A stretch of 64,000 nt of DNA. Origin: Rikenella microfusus. Its GTDB lineage: Bacteria > Bacteroidota > Bacteroidia > Bacteroidales > VadinHA17. The stretch lies in contig DYKN01000002.1 of NCBI GenBank assembly GCA_020722575.1, forward strand, positions 62,001-126,000. The letters are read 5' to 3'. A program made the position numbers and the translations under genes. Under the pieces are notes generated by a model, which was given only the letters and a program-made list of their open reading frames with translations, was not told where the DNA came from and did not search any database. Shown one piece after another: positions 21,849 to 30,780 of this stretch (position 1 is its first letter; every line of letters begins with the position of its first letter).

Positions 21849-24308
21849 TTATTCGGCTTTTATATATTTTATTGTAGAGAGAGATTTTTTATACTGAATT
21901 TTTATAAAGTATATCCCGGAATTCTGATCGGTAAGATTAAGAACGAATGTACCATTCACTGGTAGATTTCCTGCTTTTATGGTTGTTCCTGTAATGTTTG
22001 AAATACTATAAGAAATTTTTTCGAAAGGATTATCTGAGGTGATATTTACATATATAATTCCATTGCCGGGATTGGGGTACAGTTTTAAAGAGTTATTCAG
22101 AGAGATACTTTCAACTCCTGCTGAAACTGATATTATTTTAAGGTCATCCACGGCCCAGCCCCAGCCATGTGCATAAGGATCTGAAAATAGTCTGAATCTT
22201 AAAAACAGCGTATCACCAGGTTTGAAATTGGTGAAAGTTCGAATATCAAAGGTTCTAGGTTGAAAATTAGATTGTGAAGGTATATAGGTGGAGTTTATGC
22301 CACTCATTGAGCTATTGTAAGCATTTAGAAATTCATTTGATACCCTGCTGTCATATCCACTGGCAATAGGGAACCAGTTACCGCCAAAGTCTTTTGAACC
22401 TTCAACAATCACATAATCATAAAAATCCTCTGATCCGTAGACTGAACCTAATTCCCCAGGTTCCACAAGAACAATTTCATTAAATGAAATAATCAGACCT
22501 GATTCGTCAACCAGGACAGGTTGTCTGAGGATAGAAATATATTCAAGGGTCTCATCATCTTTTTCAGGACTTTCATATGGATGTCTTGTATGAAGGGCTT
22601 CATCGTTAAAACCATAAGGTTTTACAATTTCAAAACCTTCATTTAAAAATAAATCTGTTGCATTTCTGAAGTCAGTTTCGAATGCATCAGACGGTTCCAG
22701 TGACTCTTCAATTCTTACTCTGAAATAATCCTCTTCTGGTAAGATGTATGTATTATGTTTCTCAGATTTATCAATTGCTATAATTCTGTAGTTAAATAAA
22801 TCTCCGGGTTCAGGAGATAGTTCAGCAATTTTTATCCCCGCAAAAAATTTATTATTGTCTGAACGTTTCAGACCGACATAAAAAGGGGTACTATCATTAA
22901 TTCTGTATTCCGCATATACTGTATCTATTCCGATGTTATCAACTGCAACAGCTTCAATAAGATATTCCGGAGTAAGATCGAAAAGAAATTTTGCCGGTTG
23001 ATGAGTTACCTGAGGTTTAATAGTATCTGTTCCTATAAAAAATCTGTATGAGGGATATTTTTTTGATGAGGGGAATCTGAAAATTCTTCCGAAGCAATCA
23101 GTTAGAAAGAAAGAATAATTAAGTGGTACATTATATGATGATAAACTGAGTGATATTCTGAAGGTATCATCGGTTTGTGGCGGATTAAGATATAATGTAT
23201 CACGTGTATTATACTCATCAAAAGAATAGACCAGTCCAACTTTATCCTGGTTAAAAAGTGTATCGGAAAAAATTTTTGCTTTAAATTCTATTTGTGACAG
23301 ATGTTCTTCTGTATCAGTAAATGGGGTATGTATTATTCGAGAATTTATCCATCCAATATCTCCCAGAATAGATCTTGCAATCTTTCCTGGTGAATGGATT
23401 GCTTCACCTTTATCAATAAAGGGGGTCATAAGAGCATCAGCTTGTGGGGTGGTTGCTTCATTAAGGTGGCTTATGCTTGAACCATCATCCCACTTTGCCG
23501 GGGCATATAGTCTTGTCCTGTTACCCGGGTTAAATGCTTCCTGAACCGGTCCGTAAATAAATACTTTACCACTTGTAAGGACATCCTTAAGGCTGTCAGA
23601 AGGGTTTGCATAAAGTGTTGTATCCGTCAGTTTATTACCATTTTCGTCTTCAACAAATATGTCAAATATTAAAGGAATTTTTAATCCGCCATATCCTCCA
23701 GAATCACCTTCAACGTAATAACTAGAGAAAAAACCCAACCCATGAATAAGTTCATGAAGAATAACTGTAACGAAATCATATTGATCGGAAGGTGTATCTC
23801 CTGAAGTCCCAAGATACCAATTTATATCGCTGTTTATTGTGATAGTAATGTCTGGTTCTCCGTTCTCACTGAGATCTGATCCGGCAATATTTTCAGCAAG
23901 AGCTGCTGAGTAAAATGCATCGGGCTCAAAAGCGTTGATATATGAACCTCTGGCATAATATGTGGCAGATGCTCTTGCCAGTACACCTGCATCGGAGATC
24001 GAAGTATATATTGCCTTTACTGAAAAACTGGCATTATCAGTCAATATTGATGAGAGAATAGAAACTGCATATTCAAATGCCCTCCTGGTCAAAGAATTAA
24101 ATCCTGAATAACTGACACTTATCTTTGCTCCTTTTGAACGGTCTTTTTTAAAGAATTCATCAGGTGGAGGAATATAGACTTTTGTTGTTTTATTGCCGGC
24201 ATAACAAACCTTAAAAATTCCTTCACCTGAAATAATATCCTGGCTATTAACAACAAGGTTGTTAAAAGCCAGGATAATAGAAGTAGTTATAATAAATTTT
24301 CTTATCAA
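21849..24308 (-). CDS. Secreted metalloprotease-like protein with T9SS sorting domain
   Basis: An 819-residue exported protein. Signal peptide at 1-22 (IITTSIILAFNNLVVNSQ). A zinc-protease core follows: HELIHGLGF (His185, Glu186, His189), then SISHLNE (His281) and ALMTP (Met294), an arrangement like leishmanolysin-type metzincins, where the third His is distant and a Met-turn follows. The middle has beta-sandwich regions and a segment with WGWAVDDLKI. The C-terminal ~75 residues (LKLYPNPGNGIIYVNI...SGIYFIKI) form a type A T9SS sorting domain, so it should cross the outer membrane. The start is TTG at 24308, since no ATG precedes the signal peptide and a stop lies just upstream. Substrate unknown. 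Confidence 0.82.
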   Translation of the reverse strand: MIRKFIITTSIILAFNNLVVNSQDIISGEGIFKVCYAGNKTTKVYIPPPDEFFKKDRSKGAKISVSYSGFNSLTRRAFEYAVSILSSILTDNASFSVKAIYTSISDAGVLARASATYYARGSYINAFEPDAFYSAALAENIAGSDLSENGEPDITITINSDINWYLGTSGDTPSDQYDFVTVILHELIHGLGFFSSYYVEGDSGGYGGLKIPLIFDIFVEDENGNKLTDTTLYANPSDSLKDVLTSGKVFIYGPVQEAFNPGNRTRLYAPAKWDDGSSISHLNEATTPQADALMTPFIDKGEAIHSPGKIARSILGDIGWINSRIIHTPFTDTEEHLSQIEFKAKIFSDTLFNQDKVGLVYSFDEYNTRDTLYLNPPQTDDTFRISLSLSSYNVPLNYSFFLTDCFGRIFRFPSSKKYPSYRFFIGTDTIKPQVTHQPAKFLFDLTPEYLIEAVAVDNIGIDTVYAEYRINDSTPFYVGLKRSDNNKFFAGIKIAELSPEPGDLFNYRIIAIDKSEKHNTYILPEEDYFRVRIEESLEPSDAFETDFRNATDLFLNEGFEIVKPYGFNDEALHTRHPYESPEKDDETLEYISILRQPVLVDESGLIISFNEIVLVEPGELGSVYGSEDFYDYVIVEGSKDFGGNWFPIASGYDSRVSNEFLNAYNSSMSGINSTYIPSQSNFQPRTFDIRTFTNFKPGDTLFLRFRLFSDPYAHGWGWAVDDLKIISVSAGVESISLNNSLKLYPNPGNGIIYVNITSDNPFEKISYSISNITGTTIKAGNLPVNGTFVLNLTDQNSGIYFIKIQYKKSLSTIKYIKAE

Positions 24309-24354
24309 TTATGATAAAAAATAACTTTCAAAAAATAAAAAAAATCCGGAATTT

Positions 24355-24843
24355 TTATTTTTTGGAGCGAAGCGTCATAATTTCCTTATCAAGAGGATAA
24401 ATATTATTGGCTGGCATCATATTAAGTTTATCAATAATATTGTGAACTGATGCTTCTTCTTCAACCTGTTCTGCAAGGAACCACTGGAGAAAATTCGATG
24501 TACTATAATCTTTCTCACTTAGGGTAGCATCAAAAATTTCATTTATGCTTGCGGTAATAAATTTTTCATGTTTTAGTACCTCGTTAAAGAGGTCCTTAAT
24601 GTTTTTAAAATCGGCTGGAGGTTTTTTAAAGGCAGGTATTTGAGCTTTGCCTCCTCTTTCATTAATATATCGGATGAATTTCAGCATATGCTCTTTTTCT
24701 TCCTCGGACTGTGAGTAAAGCCACGAGGCAAATCCTGGATATCCATTATTTTCTGCCCAAGAAGCCATTGCAAGATAAAGGTTAGATGAATAACCTTCTC
24801 TTTCAATTTGTCTATTACACAGCTCTTCAATTTTCTTATTCAT
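24355..24843 (-). CDS. Bacterial non-heme ferritin
   Basis: Iron-storage protein forming a 24-subunit shell that oxidises Fe(II). The 162 residues match the ferritin four-helix bundle: NRQIEREGYSSNLYLAMASW in helix A with a ferroxidase Glu, SEEEKEHMLKF in helix B with Glu and His ligands, and FLAEQVEEEASV in helix D. It lies 39 nt after the receiver gene on the same strand, so it may be transcribed with the kinase and receiver, though no regulatory link is shown by the sequence. Confidence 0.93.
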   Translation of the reverse strand: MNKKIEELCNRQIEREGYSSNLYLAMASWAENNGYPGFASWLYSQSEEEKEHMLKFIRYINERGGKAQIPAFKKPPADFKNIKDLFNEVLKHEKFITASINEIFDATLSEKDYSTSNFLQWFLAEQVEEEASVHNIIDKLNMMPANNIYPLDKEIMTLRSKK

Positions 24844-24882
24844 AATTTTAAAATTTAATTAATACAAAATAATAACAAATTA

Positions 24883-25263
24883 TTATGACTGTTTGTTCTC
24901 CGGAAGGAGTTCTTGTACTTTTTTAAGTAGTTCTTTCACTGAAAATGGTTTAAATAATATTTCATCAGCACCTAATGTTTTAGCTATGTTAAGGTAATTG
25001 GCAGGTCCTATTTTCCCTCCTCCTGAAATAGCTATTATTTTCAGTTTCGGATTCAGTTCTTTCAGTTTGATAATAACCTGAAGTCCATCTTCTTCCGGCA
25101 TAAGAATGTCGGTAATAACCAGATTAACCATTGTGGGCTTAAACTTTACCAACGCCTCTCTACCGTTAGAAGCTTCAATAACCTGAAACTTGTTACGGGT
25201 CAGCGCCTGTGACAGCATTTCTCTTGTTTCTTTCTGGTCTTCAACTATCATTATTCCAGCCAT
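24883..25263 (-). CDS. Single-domain response regulator
   Basis: A 126-residue CheY-type receiver with nothing attached. It has the acidic pocket (Asp9 and neighbours in MIVEDQ), phospho-acceptor Asp52 in LVITDILMPEEDG, Ser80 in IIAISGGG, and Lys105 in LFKPFSV, so it should be phosphorylatable. It starts 4 nt after the stop of the hybrid-like histidine kinase, making it the likely phosphate acceptor. With no output domain it must act through protein contact or relay. Confidence 0.92.
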   Translation of the reverse strand: MAGIMIVEDQKETREMLSQALTRNKFQVIEASNGREALVKFKPTMVNLVITDILMPEEDGLQVIIKLKELNPKLKIIAISGGGKIGPANYLNIAKTLGADEILFKPFSVKELLKKVQELLPENKQS

Positions 25264-25267
25264 AAAA

Positions 25268-27169
25268 TTAATCTTTTACAGAAATACGTATTGCAGATAA
25301 TATTTCTTTAAGTGATACCGGTTTAAAAAGTACGTTTTTGGCAATACCTGAATTGATCAGTGGGTCCTTTGAAATATCAAAATTATTGTTTACCAGAAGA
25401 ATGACGGGTATATCTATATTTTTTTCTTTTATAAAACCTTTCAAAAAGCCGGAATCAATACTTCCTTTTTCGTCATTTGAAAAAATTAAAATATCCGGTT
25501 TGGGAATATTTTCATCAATAAGTTCATAAAGGCCTTCGATATCTGTTTTGATATCAATGACATACCCACTTTTTCCCAGGGCTCCAGACAATAATTTTGA
25601 TTCCCGACATGTTTCGTCAGAAATGAACATAATTCTTTTTTTATCCTGATTAATTACAGGTTCAAAAGTTGAATAATTTTCTATTAAAGGCAGATAGACT
25701 GAAAATACTGAACCTTTGTTTGGCTCGGAGTATACGGTAATTTCTCCTTCAAGTTCTGATATGATGCCATATGAAACGGACAGACCCAATCCGCTTCCTT
25801 TTCCGATTTCTTTTGTAGTGAAATACGGGTCAAATATTCTGCTCATTACCGAATCACTCATTCCTGTACCTGTGTCTTTTATGCGGATTTTTACATATTT
25901 ATCTGCTACAATACTTTTGCCTGATTCAAATTTCAAAGCTTCACCCGGCACAATATCAAGACTTATTTCAAGAATACCCCCACTTTTTTCCATTGCCTGT
26001 AACCCATTCATCATCAGATTCATAAAAACCCTGAATAATTGTGTTGGGTCAGCAAAAACTTCTGCATGTGTGTCATTATAATTTTTTAATATTCTGATTT
26101 TTTCATTTCTGGATGATTCAATCAGGCTGATTGCTTCGTCAAGAACTCCGGTTATATTAACTGGTATTTTTTCCTGTTCAACCTGTCGGCTGAAAGTCAG
26201 AATCTGATTTACAATGTCTTTTGCCCGAGAAACTGCTTTTATAATTCTGCCTGTCAACTCATAAGCTGCAGGATTATCTTTTACTTCGTCAATCAGCATT
26301 TCTGAATATCCGAAGAGTGACAGAAGAATATTATTAAAGTCGTGTGCGATCCCTCCTGCAAGTGATCCAATGGTTTCAAGTTTTTTTGCTTGAAGGAGCC
26401 GGTTTTCAAGCATTACTTCCCTTGTTATATCCTCCACTGCAAAATCAAAATATAGAGGTTTATTGGTGATTCCGTCAGGAACAACATATCTGTTTAGTCT
26501 GCACATTATCAGTTTTCCTTTGCATGTGATCAGTGGAACTCTTCTAAATGTCCTTATTTTTTCATCTTCTGATCTTATTAAATGAATATCATGAAAATGT
26601 TTATCAGCATAAAAATCCTTAATATTCAGGCCCCCAAATTCAGATTCAATATCACCTTCAAGCATAACAGCAAATGCTTTGTTATAGTGAATAATTGTTC
26701 CATCCAAATCGCACCTCACAAAACCAACAGGAATAGATGACTCAAATTTCCTGAACTCCTGTTCCATCTCATTAACAGCTTTCTGACTGACTTTCCGATC
26801 AGTAATGTCAAGAGTTTCAGCAAGAAGATGTGTAACATTCCCATTTACGTCGGATAAAGGTTTGAATAAAACTTCAAAGTATCTTTCTCCTGCCATAGGT
26901 ATTTCAAAATTCGCCTCATATCTGACAATATTACCCTGAAAGCAGAGATCGATATTGTTTTTGATTTTTGTTCTGAAAATATCTTCTCCCCAGATTTCTG
27001 ATAAAGGTTTGCCGATTATGTCTTCATCTTTTATGTTGAGGTATCTGCAGAATGTATTGTTAACTTTTTCGTAGCAATAGTTCCTGTTGACAACACTTAA
27101 CATTGATCTGGAATTGTTCACAAGGTGATTGAAAAGATGTTTGTCGATGTAACTATTATCTGAAATCAT
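25268..27169 (-). CDS. PAS-domain histidine kinase with degenerate receiver
   Basis: A 633-residue soluble sensor kinase: PAS (about 10-125), second PAS (138-250), HisKA with His276 in GGIAHDFNNILLS, HATPase with N-box NLMMNGLQAM (Asn388), DTGTGMS and GSGLGLSVS, then a receiver-like domain (510-633). In that domain the phospho-Asp position is Ser564 (PDILIFSNDE) and the acidic pocket reads ISDE, so it is probably not phosphorylated. No membrane segments are seen, so the signal is cytoplasmic. ATG at 27169 is preferred over a TTG three codons earlier. It lies 24 nt after dnaX and 4 nt before the receiver gene. Confidence 0.9.
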   Translation of the reverse strand: MISDNSYIDKHLFNHLVNNSRSMLSVVNRNYCYEKVNNTFCRYLNIKDEDIIGKPLSEIWGEDIFRTKIKNNIDLCFQGNIVRYEANFEIPMAGERYFEVLFKPLSDVNGNVTHLLAETLDITDRKVSQKAVNEMEQEFRKFESSIPVGFVRCDLDGTIIHYNKAFAVMLEGDIESEFGGLNIKDFYADKHFHDIHLIRSEDEKIRTFRRVPLITCKGKLIMCRLNRYVVPDGITNKPLYFDFAVEDITREVMLENRLLQAKKLETIGSLAGGIAHDFNNILLSLFGYSEMLIDEVKDNPAAYELTGRIIKAVSRAKDIVNQILTFSRQVEQEKIPVNITGVLDEAISLIESSRNEKIRILKNYNDTHAEVFADPTQLFRVFMNLMMNGLQAMEKSGGILEISLDIVPGEALKFESGKSIVADKYVKIRIKDTGTGMSDSVMSRIFDPYFTTKEIGKGSGLGLSVSYGIISELEGEITVYSEPNKGSVFSVYLPLIENYSTFEPVINQDKKRIMFISDETCRESKLLSGALGKSGYVIDIKTDIEGLYELIDENIPKPDILIFSNDEKGSIDSGFLKGFIKEKNIDIPVILLVNNNFDISKDPLINSGIAKNVLFKPVSLKEILSAIRISVKD

Positions 27170-27193
27170 AGATTGCAAACAATTATTACAAAT

Positions 27194-28933
27194 TTATTCA
27201 AAATCAAGGTTAAAAATCTTTTTAAATTCTTTTATTTGAGGATATTTTGATGCCAGAAAATTATATTTCTGCTCATCGGAATAAATTATATTATCATTTG
27301 ATTCAGTGGTATCGACAATCAATTCCAATCTGCACTGGCCTGGTCCAAAAACCTCTTCAATTTCCGCAATGAAACGTTGTTTATAAGTCTGGTTGAAAAG
27401 GTCTTTCTGAGCTAGGTTACTAAAATGAAGTGAAACACTATTATCTGGATGAACAACGGGTTTTATTGATTTGAACATTCCTATAATTCTAGGGCCATCG
27501 ATATAAACTGACTCACAGAAGTTAGTCCATAATTTGGAAAACTCGTCAGCTGAAAAATCGCGAATAATTTTTTCTTCAGTTATTTTTTCCTCTGTCTCAA
27601 ATTTATTAAATTTTTGTTCGGAATCTTCATCAGGTGGCAGATTATTTAAAAGTTCTTTAACTGAAACTGATCTGGGGTTAACTGATGAAGTAATATTTGG
27701 TTTCTGATCGGGAATTTTTGAAGGTTCTATTTTTATCTGGTTTTTAACGGCCTTAGCAGTTTCTGGAGTTCCTTTGCTGGGCATAGTTATTATTTCCGTA
27801 TCAGGTTCTATCTTTTTTTTTTCAGAAGCTTCATCACCAGAATCACTTAATCTGCAGAAACGTATAAGCATCAATTCAACATGCAGTCTCTGATTTTTGC
27901 TGTTTTTATATCCCAGATCGCATACATTTCCTGCCTCAAGAGCTTTATAAAGGAATTCAACTGAACATTTACGTGACTGGGCAAGATATTTTTCCCTTAT
28001 TGAAGGTGTTGTATCAAGAAGGCTAAGAGTTGATTCATATTTACATACCAGAAGATTGCGGAGATGGCTGTTAAGTCCAGCGATAAAGTTATGACCATCA
28101 AATCCTTTAATAAGCACTTCATTGAATATCAAAAGAATTTTTGTTATATCTCCTGCAAGAGCAGCCTCAACCGTTCTGAAATAATATTCATAATCGAGAA
28201 CATTCAAATTTTCAATAACCGCTTCATAGGTAATATTTTTACCTGTAAAGCTTACCATCTGGTCGAAAATTGACAGTGCATCTCTTAATGATCCGTCGGC
28301 CTTCTGTGCAATGATATGGAGTGCATTATCATCTGCATTAACCAACTCATTTGTTGCAACAAATCTTAATCTTTCAACTATATCTTCAACTCTTATTCTC
28401 TGAAAATCAAATATTTGACATCTTGAGAGTATAGTTGGGATAATTTTATGTTTCTCAGTAGTTGCAAGGATAAAGATTGCATGTGAGGGTGGTTCTTCAA
28501 GGGTTTTAAGAAAAGCATTAAATGCAGCCGAAGAAAGCATATGGACCTCATCAATAATGTAAATACTGTATTTACCAACCTGTGGAGGAATTCTAACCTG
28601 GTCAATCAGGGAGCGGATATCTTCGACCTTATTATTTGAAGCGGCGTCAAGTTCATGAATATTAAATGATCTCTGGGTATTAAACGATACACATGATTCG
28701 CATTTGTTGCAAGCTTCGCCGTTGTCCTGAAGGTTAAAACAGTTGATTGTTTTTGCAAATATTCTTGCACATGTTGTTTTTCCAACTCCTTTTGGGCCGC
28801 AAAAAAGGTAAGCATGAGCTATCTGTCCATTTTTTATGGCATTTTTCAAAGTTTCCGTGATCTGTTTCTGGCCAACTACCAATTCAAAAGTGGCCGGACG
28901 ATATTTCCTTGCTGATACAATAAAGTTATCCAT
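27194..28933 (-). CDS. dnaX: DNA polymerase III subunit gamma/tau
   Basis: Clamp-loader ATPase that joins polymerase cores and loads the sliding clamp. From the ATG at 28933 it is 579 residues: SARKYRPATF, Walker A GPKGVGKT (46-53), a zinc site (Cys65, 75, 78, 81), IDEVHMLS, sensor and SRC motif TILSRCQIFDF, then a variable tail with a C-terminal conserved segment (TNFCESVYIDGPRIIGMF). An earlier in-frame start would add 17 residues, but an exact -7 box at 28972-28979 lies within that extension. No obvious frameshift site for a short gamma form was recognised. Confidence 0.95.
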   Translation of the reverse strand: MDNFIVSARKYRPATFELVVGQKQITETLKNAIKNGQIAHAYLFCGPKGVGKTTCARIFAKTINCFNLQDNGEACNKCESCVSFNTQRSFNIHELDAASNNKVEDIRSLIDQVRIPPQVGKYSIYIIDEVHMLSSAAFNAFLKTLEEPPSHAIFILATTEKHKIIPTILSRCQIFDFQRIRVEDIVERLRFVATNELVNADDNALHIIAQKADGSLRDALSIFDQMVSFTGKNITYEAVIENLNVLDYEYYFRTVEAALAGDITKILLIFNEVLIKGFDGHNFIAGLNSHLRNLLVCKYESTLSLLDTTPSIREKYLAQSRKCSVEFLYKALEAGNVCDLGYKNSKNQRLHVELMLIRFCRLSDSGDEASEKKKIEPDTEIITMPSKGTPETAKAVKNQIKIEPSKIPDQKPNITSSVNPRSVSVKELLNNLPPDEDSEQKFNKFETEEKITEEKIIRDFSADEFSKLWTNFCESVYIDGPRIIGMFKSIKPVVHPDNSVSLHFSNLAQKDLFNQTYKQRFIAEIEEVFGPGQCRLELIVDTTESNDNIIYSDEQKYNFLASKYPQIKEFKKIFNLDFE

Positions 28934-28971
28934 TAAGTTATATTCCGTTAATAATTCCCGGTGGTTAAGAA

Positions 28972-28979
28972 CAAATATA
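28972..28979 (-). promoter_or_regulatory. -7 promoter box of dnaX
   Basis: TATATTTG on the minus strand, exact TAnnTTTG, 38 nt before the ATG at 28933. It falls inside the longer possible reading frame and so supports the shorter dnaX start. Confidence 0.5.
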
Positions 28980-29071
28980 TACAAAAAGTGAGTCTGTTTT
29001 AACTGGTGTTAATAAAATCCGGAATAATTTTAATGAGTGGGAATTAATTATAGAAAAAATAGTCTTTCATA

Positions 29072-29103
29072 TTTTTGTAAATTTTAAAAATATTGTACTT
29101 TTG
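29072..29103 (+). promoter_or_regulatory. Promoter of the rpsF-rpsR-rplI operon
   Basis: TTTTTG at 29072-29077, an 18-nt spacer, and an exact -7 box TACTTTTG at 29096-29103. This is one of the more complete Bacteroidetes-type promoters in the window; the leader is roughly 30 nt. Confidence 0.65.
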
Positions 29104-29141
29104 CGAGCCAAAATATTATTTTTTAATAAAAACAAGATTAT

Positions 29142-29495
29142 ATGTTAAATCATTATGAGACCGTTTTCATTGCAACTCCCGTTTTGTCTGAAAATCAGAT
29201 GAAGGAAGCGGTACAGAAATTTAAAAAGATTATCACCGAAAATTCAGGTGAGATTGTACACGAAGAGAACTGGGGACTGAAGAAACTTGCTTATCCTATA
29301 AAAAAGAAGTCGACAGGTTTCTATTACCTGATAGAATTTATTGGTCCCGGTGAGATTGTTGAAAAGCTTGAACTCCAGTACAGAAGGGACGAGAGAATTA
29401 TCAGGTTCCTTACTTTTAAAATGGACAAGTATGCTGTTGAGTATGCTGAGAAAAAGCGAAAACAGAAAGAAGCTGAAAAAATTATGGAGGAATAA
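29142..29495 (+). CDS. rpsF: 30S ribosomal protein bS6
   Basis: A small-subunit protein that pairs with bS18 on the platform of the 30S. The 117 residues match bS6: [47 protein letters not shown], and [18 protein letters not shown]. The C-terminus is a short charged helix ([11 protein letters not shown]). It is first in the rpsF-rpsR-rplI operon. Its own start has no Shine-Dalgarno site, unlike the two genes after it. Confidence 0.98.
   Translation: MLNHYETVFIATPVLSENQMKEAVQKFKKIITENSGEIVHEENWGLKKLAYPIKKKSTGFYYLIEFIGPGEIVEKLELQYRRDERIIRFLTFKMDKYAVEYAEKKRKQKEAEKIMEE
29486..29490 (+). promoter_or_regulatory. Strong Shine-Dalgarno site of rpsR
   Basis: GGAGG ends 8 nt before the rpsR ATG at 29499 and lies inside the last codons of rpsF. 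Strong SD sites are rare in Bacteroidota and absent at most starts in this window. Confidence 0.6.
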
Positions 29496-29498
29496 GAC

Positions 29499-29768
29499 AT
29501 GGCGCAAAATGAATCAGAAATCAGATATCTTACACCCCCCAGTGTTGAGATAAAGAAGAAAAAGTACTGCAGGTTCAAGAAGAACAGGATCAAGTATGTT
29601 GATTACAAGGATCCAGAGTTTCTGAAGAAGTTTCTCAATGAGCAGGGTAAGATTCTCCCACGTCGTATTACGGGTACATCATTAAAATATCAGAGGAGAG
29701 TTGCCCAGGCTGTAAAGAGAGCCCGTCACCTGGCACTTTTACCATATGTCACTGACCTTTTAAAATAA
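29499..29768 (+). CDS. rpsR: 30S ribosomal protein bS18
   Basis: An 89-residue ribosomal protein that binds with bS6 near the 3' end of 16S rRNA. Conserved segments are [40 protein letters not shown] and [18 protein letters not shown]. It starts 3 nt after the rpsF stop, behind a strong GGAGG. In Flavobacterium ribosomes bS18, bS6 and bS21 cover the anti-SD sequence, so the SD here could give feedback control. Confidence 0.98.
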   Translation: MAQNESEIRYLTPPSVEIKKKKYCRFKKNRIKYVDYKDPEFLKKFLNEQGKILPRRITGTSLKYQRRVAQAVKRARHLALLPYVTDLLK

Positions 29769-29770
29769 CA

Positions 29771-29777
29771 AGGAGGT
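29771..29777 (+). promoter_or_regulatory. Strong Shine-Dalgarno site of rplI
   Basis: AGGAGGT with 4 nt between it and the rplI ATG at 29782. A near-perfect complement of the 16S 3' end, unlike almost every other gene in the window. Confidence 0.65.
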
Positions 29778-29781
29778 TAAA

Positions 29782-30228
29782 ATGGAAGTCATTTTATTAC
29801 AGGATGTACCAAAGCTGGGACATAAAGATGATATAGTAAAAGTTAAAGATGGTTACGGCCGTAATTATCTTATTCCAAAAGGACTTGCTTTAATAGCTAC
29901 ACCTTCGGCAAAAAAGGTTCATGCCGAAAACGTAAAACAGAGAGCTCACAAAGAAGAGAAAATCAGGCTTGAGGCTATTGGAATCGCCGAAAAACTTAAA
30001 GGGATTCGTCTGACAATAGGTGCAAAAACCAGCAGCACCGGTAAAATATTCGGATCTGTCAATCCGATTCAGATTGCAGAAGCACTGAAAGAAAAGGGAT
30101 TTGATATAGATCGTAAAAACATTATTCTACCGGAAGACCAGATTAAGGAAGTAGGCACTTATAAAGCAGTAATTAAGCTTCATAAAGAAGTAAAGGCGGA
30201 AATTGAGTTTGAAGTGGTTTCAGAATAA
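29782..30228 (+). CDS. rplI: 50S ribosomal protein bL9
   Basis: The 148-residue bL9 binds 23S rRNA at the base of the L1 stalk. Its N-terminal domain has the classic MEVILLQDVPKLGHKDDIV and GYGRNYLIPKGLA; a long connecting helix follows, then the C-terminal domain (GKIFGSVNPIQIAEALKEKG). It is the last gene of the operon, 13 nt after rpsR, behind a strong SD and before a strong terminator. Confidence 0.98.
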   Translation: MEVILLQDVPKLGHKDDIVKVKDGYGRNYLIPKGLALIATPSAKKVHAENVKQRAHKEEKIRLEAIGIAEKLKGIRLTIGAKTSSTGKIFGSVNPIQIAEALKEKGFDIDRKNIILPEDQIKEVGTYKAVIKLHKEVKAEIEFEVVSE

Positions 30229-30231
30229 GAC

Positions 30232-30263
30232 AAAAAGGGGCTCTTAAACAGAGCCCCTTTTTT
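30232..30263 (+). terminator. Rho-independent terminator of the rpsF operon
   Basis: AAAAAGGGGCTC pairs with GAGCCCC followed by six T, loop TTAAACA. The GC core is 7 bp, and the hairpin begins 3 nt after the rplI stop. Confidence 0.9.
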
Positions 30264-30361
30264 ATTGCTTGATTTCCTGTATTCTTTTCCTGAAAACAAT
30301 CGTTCCTAACTTCAATTTAGTGGAATTAGGAATATTATATCATTTAATGACAATTACTTCT

Positions 30362-30739
30362 TTATTTAGCGGCAATAGTCTCAATTTCAATGAGTGCGCC
30401 AAGAGGCAGGTCTTTTACTGCAAATGCCGATCTGGCCGGTGGATTTTCTGAATAGAAAGATGAATAGACTTCATTCATTACCTTAAAATTGGAAATGTCA
30501 CTAAGGAAGCATGTCGATTTTACAACATCATTATAGTTATAACCGGCTGCTTCAAGAATTACACCAATGTTTCTTAGTATCTGTTCAGTCTGTTCTCTTA
30601 TACCTCCGCTAATGAGCTTACCCGTTAAAGGGTCGATGGCAATTTGACCCGAAATAAACAGTATTCCATTAATTTCAACAGCCTGACTGTAAGGGCCAAC
30701 AGCTGAAGGGGCTTTGTCAGTTTTAATAATTCGTTTCAT
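30362..30739 (-). CDS. ridA: RidA family enamine/imine deaminase
   Basis: RidA hydrolyses reactive enamines such as 2-aminoacrylate that arise from PLP enzymes. The 125-residue protein has APSAVGPYSQAV, FISGQIAIDP, and PARSAFAVKDLPLGALIEIE with catalytic Arg103 and Glu120. Forms a cytoplasmic trimer in the family. It lies 41 nt after lptD on the same strand and may be co-transcribed. Confidence 0.94.
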   Translation of the reverse strand: MKRIIKTDKAPSAVGPYSQAVEINGILFISGQIAIDPLTGKLISGGIREQTEQILRNIGVILEAAGYNYNDVVKSTCFLSDISNFKVMNEVYSSFYSENPPARSAFAVKDLPLGALIEIETIAAK

Positions 30740-30780
30740 ATTCTGTATAATTTAGTAATAATTTCCTTTGAATAACTGTA

